Positions 57,975-64,000 of a stretch of 64,000 bases of DNA are shown in pieces (the stretch's first letter is position 1; every line of letters starts with the position of its first letter). The stretch covers positions 1,530,377 to 1,594,376 of the forward strand of contig JXTB01000023.1 of the NCBI GenBank assembly GCA_002914805.1, written 5' to 3'. A program made the translations under genes and the position numbers. The notes under the pieces are model-generated. The model was not told the origin of the DNA and made no database searches. It saw nothing but the letters and a program-made list of their open reading frames with translations. The DNA is from Parasponia andersonii (Eukaryota; Streptophyta; Magnoliopsida; Rosales; Cannabaceae).

Positions 57975-59100
57975 TGTAATATTCCTTATACCCTATTTTT
58001 ACAAATACTGTGCTGTTCTGCCTCAATTTCTAAAATGTTTTGTTGTCCATTTGCCCCCAGTGAAAGTTTGTGAGTGTTATAAAGCTTTTTGGGTTTTTTT
58101 TATTGAAAATAACACTCATTTGAACTAAATATTGTTGTATGCAAATGAAATTATTGAAAAATGCCTCATCATTCTCGATTGTATCTGTAATTTTTTTCCC
58201 CGGATTTTTATGCAAATTTAAAAGTAAGAGTGATTTTTATCTCATATATTCCTTCTTATTTAGTGGGTTCTCAATATCCTAGTAGGTAAAATGACATATT
58301 TTTTAATATCATCTACTAATAGGTCAAGATTACACAAAATATGCGAATATTGGAGTAAACTAACACATAGGATAATGCTATATTTTAACTCCAAGCGATT
58401 TTTTTTTCCTTCTTTCCTTTTTTTTTTCTCCCTCCTCCAAAGCGGGGTTCGAGATGCTCTAAAGAATTGAACTAACTCTAAAGAATTGAACTAACTCTAA
58501 CACCTACTACTACAGAGAAAGTGCTCATCGATAAGGTGTCCCCTCGGCAACGTACGTTTGGTATTTGGTAGAAACTCACATCTTTAAATCTTAATGAAAT
58601 GTGAGTTAAAACACAAGCTTTTAATTTTTCTATAAGTGCAAATCACCACTTCAACCTGTATAATATATTGAATACCACAACAAGCACTTCACAAAATCAG
58701 ATGTTCAAAATCCAATTTTAGAATCAAAGTACATTTGTATTTCCAACATAGTTATGATAGATGTATCTTTTTTTCTTCCTTTTTTTCGGTTGAAACCCCC
58801 TATGAACAGAATCTAGCCTATTCAGCATATACTTGAAAAGCCAAAAAAACTTCCTAGCTACACACACCAGCTAATTACTGCGCAAGCTTAATGCCATTCA
58901 TTAGTTACAGCTTACAGTTTTCTTATTCAAGTGTGTTAAAGAAAGAGCATGTAGATAGTTACACAACAAATACCAAAGTTACATGACACCAATTGTCTGT
59001 CAAGGCCACAGGAGTACACGTATACAAGTCGAAGTCGTTAGACTCATGATTAAGGAGTCATCTAAGAAGTTCAATGGTGATAATTGGTCTTTCTTAGAAC
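57975..59100. other. Spacer and 3' region of the sugar carrier gene
   Basis: AT-rich; a short AAAGAATTGAACTAACTCT direct repeat lies near 58461-58499. No gene. The part near 58900-59100 is probably the 3' UTR of the minus-strand carrier gene. Confidence 0.5.
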
Positions 59101-62100
59101 TTATTTGTTCAAGATTTTGGATTCTATATCTTCCAAACTCAATCCTTTGGTTTCTGGGACATGTAGTACAACGAACAGAAGTGATAACAGAGCAATAGCT
59201 CCAAAAAGGAGGAAAAGATTCTCAGCTCCCAGGAACTCCTGCAGGGTCAGCAGATGTTAATATTGATTTTAGCAAACGAGTTAATAATGAAACTCTCATG
59301 AAAATGGAAACACATGTTTCAACTCTTCAATGAATGGATTGGTATTTTAAGGAGGAGGATTAATACCTTTAATGGCGAGAATGCAAATGTTACAAGAGCA
59401 TTCGAACCGAAATTAGTAAGAACAGCAAGACTAATTCCTCTTCCTCTTGTACGAAGTGGAAAAACTTCTGACACCATTAGCCAACTAATAGGCCCAAATG
59501 ATATCTGACATGACATTGGAAGAAATATAGTGTCAGTGTGTGAACGTCTGCCTTGATCTTTTGTACAGGAAAAGCATGTCATGAAAGGTTAGCAACCTGA
59601 CCCCTTAAAGAAGGCCAGAAAATAAAGTTAAGTTTGGTTTATTTATTCAATGCAAGAGAAGTTTAACCTCGTCTGATTTCGATGACGGTGAGAACTACAT
59701 ATTAGTGGCAACGTAATTATGCTTTTATAGTCTTTCAAACGAATTAATCAAAAAGAAAAACTTTTACCTGGTAGCATCCTACGTAGAGCAGCAAAGCAGC
59801 TACCGCAACAAGCGGATATGCCCCAAGAAATTTGTAATAAGCAGAAAGGAGAAATAAAGAAACAGCCTGTGGTGAATAAACAAAAGCAAAGTAAGTATTA
59901 ACCTTCTTTAAAGAATAAATTTTTCCCCTTTCTGGATAATCAGAAAGTAACAAGAACAAGCTAAAGTTTTAAATCAAAAGGATACATACATGCACGCATA
60001 CTTTAAAATTTTAGTTTTTCACTTTTTGGGATAGGAGAGTAGAAGAAAAGAATACTAAATTTGTAAATGAAATTAATGAAACAAAATTCCATAAGTAGTG
60101 AGAAGCATACGATTCCACTGACACCTCCAATCAACAAGGGTCTTCTTCCTAGATCGTCAACTTTCAGGACAGCAATCCATGTCATCAGCAACTGCAAAAA
60201 ATCAATCAGGAATAAAGCATAATCAAACAGGAAACAGAAACATGAAGAAGATTTACCTCCTAAACCAACAATAAGAATGAAAAGAATAATAGATACACCT
60301 TGAACAAACCAATTACAACTGATACTCGGGTAGCATCAGAGGCAGCAGCAAATCCTGCAGTCTGGATCAATATTATCACAAAATCAGCAATTATTTTTAA
60401 TTGACTAACACGAATCAAGTTTGCTTTCAATTTATAAGGTCAGCTTTAATGATCAATAACCTGAAGAATTGAACCAGCATAATATAGTACACTTGGTTGC
60501 CCAGTTATCTGCCACAATCAAGTAGAAATTTGGCTCACAGATATTTCATACTCTCTGTTGTAAGTTTTGTCGATGCAAAAGAACACAAGCTATGAATATA
60601 AAATCAAAGATGCAATTTGCAGTAGCATGTATGAAGAAACACCTGTTGGAAAAGGACTAAACCCCCACCAATCACAAACGCTTTCAAATTCGGGCCTTGA
60701 AAGACCTCCAAGAAACTTCCCTCTGATTCCTGATCCTCATAGGCAGATTTCAATGAAATCAAAGTATCTTCTATTAGTCTCTCGGATACTTTGTCACCAG
60801 GAGGTTGGCCTCTCAGTTTGCTCAGGGCTACAATGGCTTTCTCTTTGTAGTATTGTATGGGCCCTTTACCTTGAACAGCCCTGAGAAGCAACCAGCGTGG
60901 AGATGGTGGGAGACTCCACATGCCTAGTCCCATAAGTAAAGCAGCAGGGGCACTAAATCCAAACATGTAACGCCAACCCCCTATAGCATTAATCTGAAAG
61001 CTTCCTACAAAATAACCCAACTGCAGGATGGTGCAAAAGACAGATTATCCCACTTAACCGAGAAAATGGAGATAAACACTTCATTAATGTTTGCTTTAAA
61101 ATACCAAGATTCCCAGAACTATGAAAAGCTCCTTTAAAGATACTAGAGTTCCACGAATTTGAGATGGACATGTTTCCGCAATATAAAGTGGAGCCCCATG
61201 CATGGCCTGTCCAAACAAACACACTAGATGATCCCAAAAGCATCTTTGTGATAAACTCTAGCAGAAACTTTTATTGTGAGTGGTTTATATAATCACTACT
61301 ATTAATTTATCCTTTTCCTCCCGTTTGGTAGGAGGGAGGTTATAAGAAGTTTACCAAGCCAATACCAAGGCCATAAAGAAGCCGCCCTACTAAGAGAACA
61401 CTGAGCCCAGGTGCATATGCAGTGATCAGACCTCCAAGCAGGTAGAGTACAGCTGCTATGATAAGTTCCCTCCTCCTTCCTTTTATAAGCCAATTCAAGA
61501 AGTCGAATAAGAAAACACTCCTAAACAAACGCAAAACCTTGGGAAAAAATTAAACACACAACGCATATACCAAGGAAATCGGCAATTGGGTATACAAGCG
61601 AGGAACCAAGGAGAGCTCCATACAGGGAACCACTTACCTACATTAAGGCATATGATTCATAAGGGTAAGTTTAGTGAGGTACACACTATAAAGTTCTGCA
61701 ATGGCACCGATGTAGTGTTTTGTGTGATTATGACCATACCACAAGACCAAGCTGAACGGCGGAAAAGTTGAACCAATTTGTGCCACTAAGCTCAGGAGAC
61801 TGAAATACAAGGAAAACAATTCGATTCAACGTATGAAATAACAATGGATAAAACTACAGAGAACCACTAAACTGAGGACGTACCTGCAATGATATTGTGG
61901 CACCAGAAGTGGCGCCTATGTCATACCCGAATAACAAACCTCCCAAGGCAGGGAACAGAAACCTAAATTTCCAAGAATTTAGTTATCCAAGAAAATCATG
62001 CTAACCCCATTACAAATATACATACCAAAGGAAACTCCAGAAACTTGTGATGTAATTCATGTAATCTACTTTTTCAAATTCAAAAAAGAGGGGAAACTGG

Positions 62101-62701
62101 TTTCATTTCATTGATCATAACTTTGAAACTAAGCATACTTGGCTACCATCCATAGAGTACTTATCTGAAGTTACATCTTCATACACGCATAGACTTGCGA
62201 CCATGATTTTAATCAATGAAATTGTTTGACTTATAAGTTTGATTCTATTCTGCAATATCCATTAAATTTATAGGTGAAAAGGTTCAAGAAAAACAGTACG
62301 GCAAGATTACAGAAAGCCAGGAAAACTCTTCTTCGTAACTTGCGTCAGAAACAAGCGACTCAGCTTCTTCCCCTGAAGAATACCCTTCTTGAGCTCCTCC
62401 AGCCTATCAACCCCACCAAAAATTTTGCAAAAATAGTCACTACCCAATACGTAAAAAAACTAAACACAAATGGGTTCTATACCTTGGCACTGAATTCGAG
62501 TCTGCGCCCCTTGACTGTGAGGTTTGGGGAAGTGGCTTGTTTTGGCTCGAAATGAGTGTTAAAAGTTGCAGAGAAGTTTGGGCTTGATTGAGTGTTAAAG
62601 AAAAGGACTTGAGTTCTCTTACTAGGTCTATGAAATGGGAATAAGCATTTCTCTGAGAATCTTAGGTTGGAGAGAGGTCGAGTTGAGGCACTGCAAACCA
62701 T
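59101..62701 (-). CDS. Plastid MFS sugar carrier, D-xylose-proton symporter-like 3 (At5g59250-like)
   Basis: Sugar porter family (MFS) with 12 predicted membrane helices, likely in the plastid envelope; the substrate of this branch is not settled. Fourteen exons join in frame: 62701-62483, 62403-62300, 61962-61884, 61799-61740, 61637-61571, 61479-61355, 61206-61105, 61020-60643, 60508-60461, 60361-60299, 60191-60111, 59866-59768, 59504-59367 and 59238-59101, giving 566 residues. The N-terminus is a Ser-rich transit peptide. Family motifs include GYDIGATSGA in helix 1, DFLGRRRELI after helix 2, VGRLLYGLGIGL, the PSPRWLL block, QQITGQPSVLYYAGSI in helix 7, DDLGRRPLLIGG and PETKGLSLEDIESK at the end. 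I recall Arabidopsis At5g59250 (558 residues) as nearly collinear. The ATG at 62701 is the first in frame and has a good context. Confidence 0.93.
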
Positions 62702-62758
62702 TGTGAATGACCAGCAGAAACTCGGAGAGTGATCCAACGGTTGGTTCTGGGCGCCCTA

Positions 62759-62762
<4 letters not shown>

Positions 62763-62790
<28 letters not shown>
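62763..62790. repeat. (CT)n microsatellite upstream of the carrier gene
   Basis: About 14 CT units followed by a T/C-rich tract, within 100 bp upstream of the start codon. CT-rich leaders are frequent in plant plastid-protein genes. Length is likely polymorphic. Confidence 0.95.
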
Positions 62791-62791
<1 letters not shown>

Positions 62792-62792
<1 letters not shown>

Positions 62793-64000
62793 TTTTCTTT
62801 TTCTTTTTCTTTTTTTTTTTCTCTCTGTTTTTCGTTTGGCTAAAATCTTCTTGCAAACTTACTAGATCGTAATTATTTACGTGCTGAAAAATATTCGTAG
62901 TACGACTTTTAAAAACGTGGACCCACGTTGGCCAATCATTGGTTGCCATGTTTAGTTTTGTTCGCAAATTTGTGATTAGGTATTTTGTTTTTTAATTTTT
63001 TTTGGCGAAAGTATGGATATTTTGTTTTAAAGTTGTTGGGTTAGATTCTATACAAAATAGACCTTGGCAATTTTTCTTTTTCTTTTTTTTTGATTAGAGA
63101 CCTTGGCAATTTGATCCGGGAACAATATGCGCATTTTTCTTCGTTGATTTACAGAACAATATTCTCCTCACACTCGAAATAAAACTCTTCAGCAAGGCTA
63201 AAGTTTAAGGAAAAATGCTTTGTAACAATGTCTAATAAAGTGTGATTTTATCCCGTGATGATAATTAAGATAAAGAGAATCAATTGACCGGCTTACTAAA
63301 TTAAAAAAATGATAGACGATAATAAAAATTTAATAACTGAATCATTCTATTAGTTTAATAGGTTCATCATGATTATAACAATTCTCAAATTAATAGGTTC
63401 GTGATTATTGTAGGCGTAGCTTGTAACCACACTTCTAAACGTGTGAATTCTAGTTTTTTGTTTTTATTTTCATTTAATTTTTTATAGAGAAAAGATCCAA
63501 CAACTCTTTGACTTTTGCTGAGAGTTGTTATTTATCTCATCATATTTGAAATTTTGTTTGAATATCCTAACTTTTATAAATGTAATATCATTTTGCCTAG
63601 TTCATACAAATGTGATGCCAATCTGCCCCAATTAGTATATAACATTAGAAATTTATGTAACTCGTGAAGTAAAAACATGTTTTGAGTTAGAAATACTCTT
63701 TGTTAAGGGAGTTTTGCTAGATAAAAGGTGTTTAGTAGATATGCAACACTGAAATTCTTTGAAGTTGTTCATCATAAATCTTGATTTCAAGTACAAAAGT
63801 TTTCTTAATTTTTAGAGTTCGATGTTTTAATATTTTGGAGAAAGACCCTACAACAGCCCTTCAACTTTTGTTGAGAGTTGTTATTTGTCTCATTATGAAT
63901 GGGGCAAATTGGTACTATATTTGTAAAAATTGGGACAAAGTGACACTATATTTATATAAATTAGAACACTTAGGCAGAAATTCAAATATGAGTGGGCAAA
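62792..64000. other. Spacer with rearranged repeat pair
   Basis: AT-rich, no gene. A roughly 50-bp block (CAACTTTTGTTGAGAGTTGT, with TTATTTGTCTCAT) occurs at about 63485-63540 and again at 63840-63895 in the same orientation. The sequence that follows the first copy matches the reverse complement of what follows the second. See findings. Confidence 0.5.

Overview
This is a eudicot plant nuclear window. It carries intron-rich genes with GT-AG introns, plastid-targeted proteins (TOC75, Rubisco activase, a J-protein, a plastid sugar carrier), a circadian GARP factor, AT-rich spacers, and plant LTR retrotransposons, MITE-like elements and tRNA-derived SINE fragments. Protein similarity recalled from memory points to a rosid-like dicot; I cannot name the species. 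Ns at 24568, 26983-27221, 32456 and 46710 show a draft assembly.

Layout. 1-4462: 3' part of a Ty3-type LTR element read on +, with an antisense, intron-containing Transposase_28-like extra ORF (broken by one stop) and a 3' LTR at 3698-4462. 4463-7680: spacer. 7680-14990: Pumilio/PUF gene of nine coding exons. 16027-16714: two-exon gene for a small plastid membrane protein, minus strand. 16420-30885: a tandem duplication that starts inside this gene. Its second copy holds a pseudo-exon, a degenerate tandem array with a nested TIR element, a complete but inactivated Tekay/Del-type Ty3 chromovirus with 2.2 kb LTRs (20898-29937), and a 183 bp MITE. 32128-33114: LUX/PCL1 clock gene with evening-element motifs upstream. 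35956-37632 (minus) and 38011-40104 (plus): head-to-head PPR and plastid J-protein genes. 40793-44282: TOC75 (minus). 44450-47290: AT-rich spacer with SINE-like pieces. 47290-49200: PPR pseudogene. 50002-51842: LTI65/CAP160-type stress gene. 52924-55205: Rubisco activase (minus). 56847-57963: candidate Pack-MULE carrying a gene fragment. 59101-62701: 14-exon plastid MFS sugar carrier (minus). 62738-64000: spacer with rearranged repeats.

How the genes relate. Five of the intact genes encode plastid proteins: import channel, Rubisco activase, J-protein, small membrane protein and sugar carrier. These are neighbours, not an operon, and each has its own promoter. LUX, PPR (At5g59600-like), J-protein (At5g59610-like), TOC75 (At3g46740-like) and sugar carrier (At5g59250-like) recall the paired Arabidopsis regions At3g46 and At5g59, so this looks like an ancestral syntenic block interrupted by transposons.

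I found no convincingly new molecular system. The most notable structures are the stepwise-invaded tandem duplication, the Pack-MULE candidate, the antisense spliced ORF in the Ty3 element, and the transition-type stop codons throughout the Tekay polyprotein.
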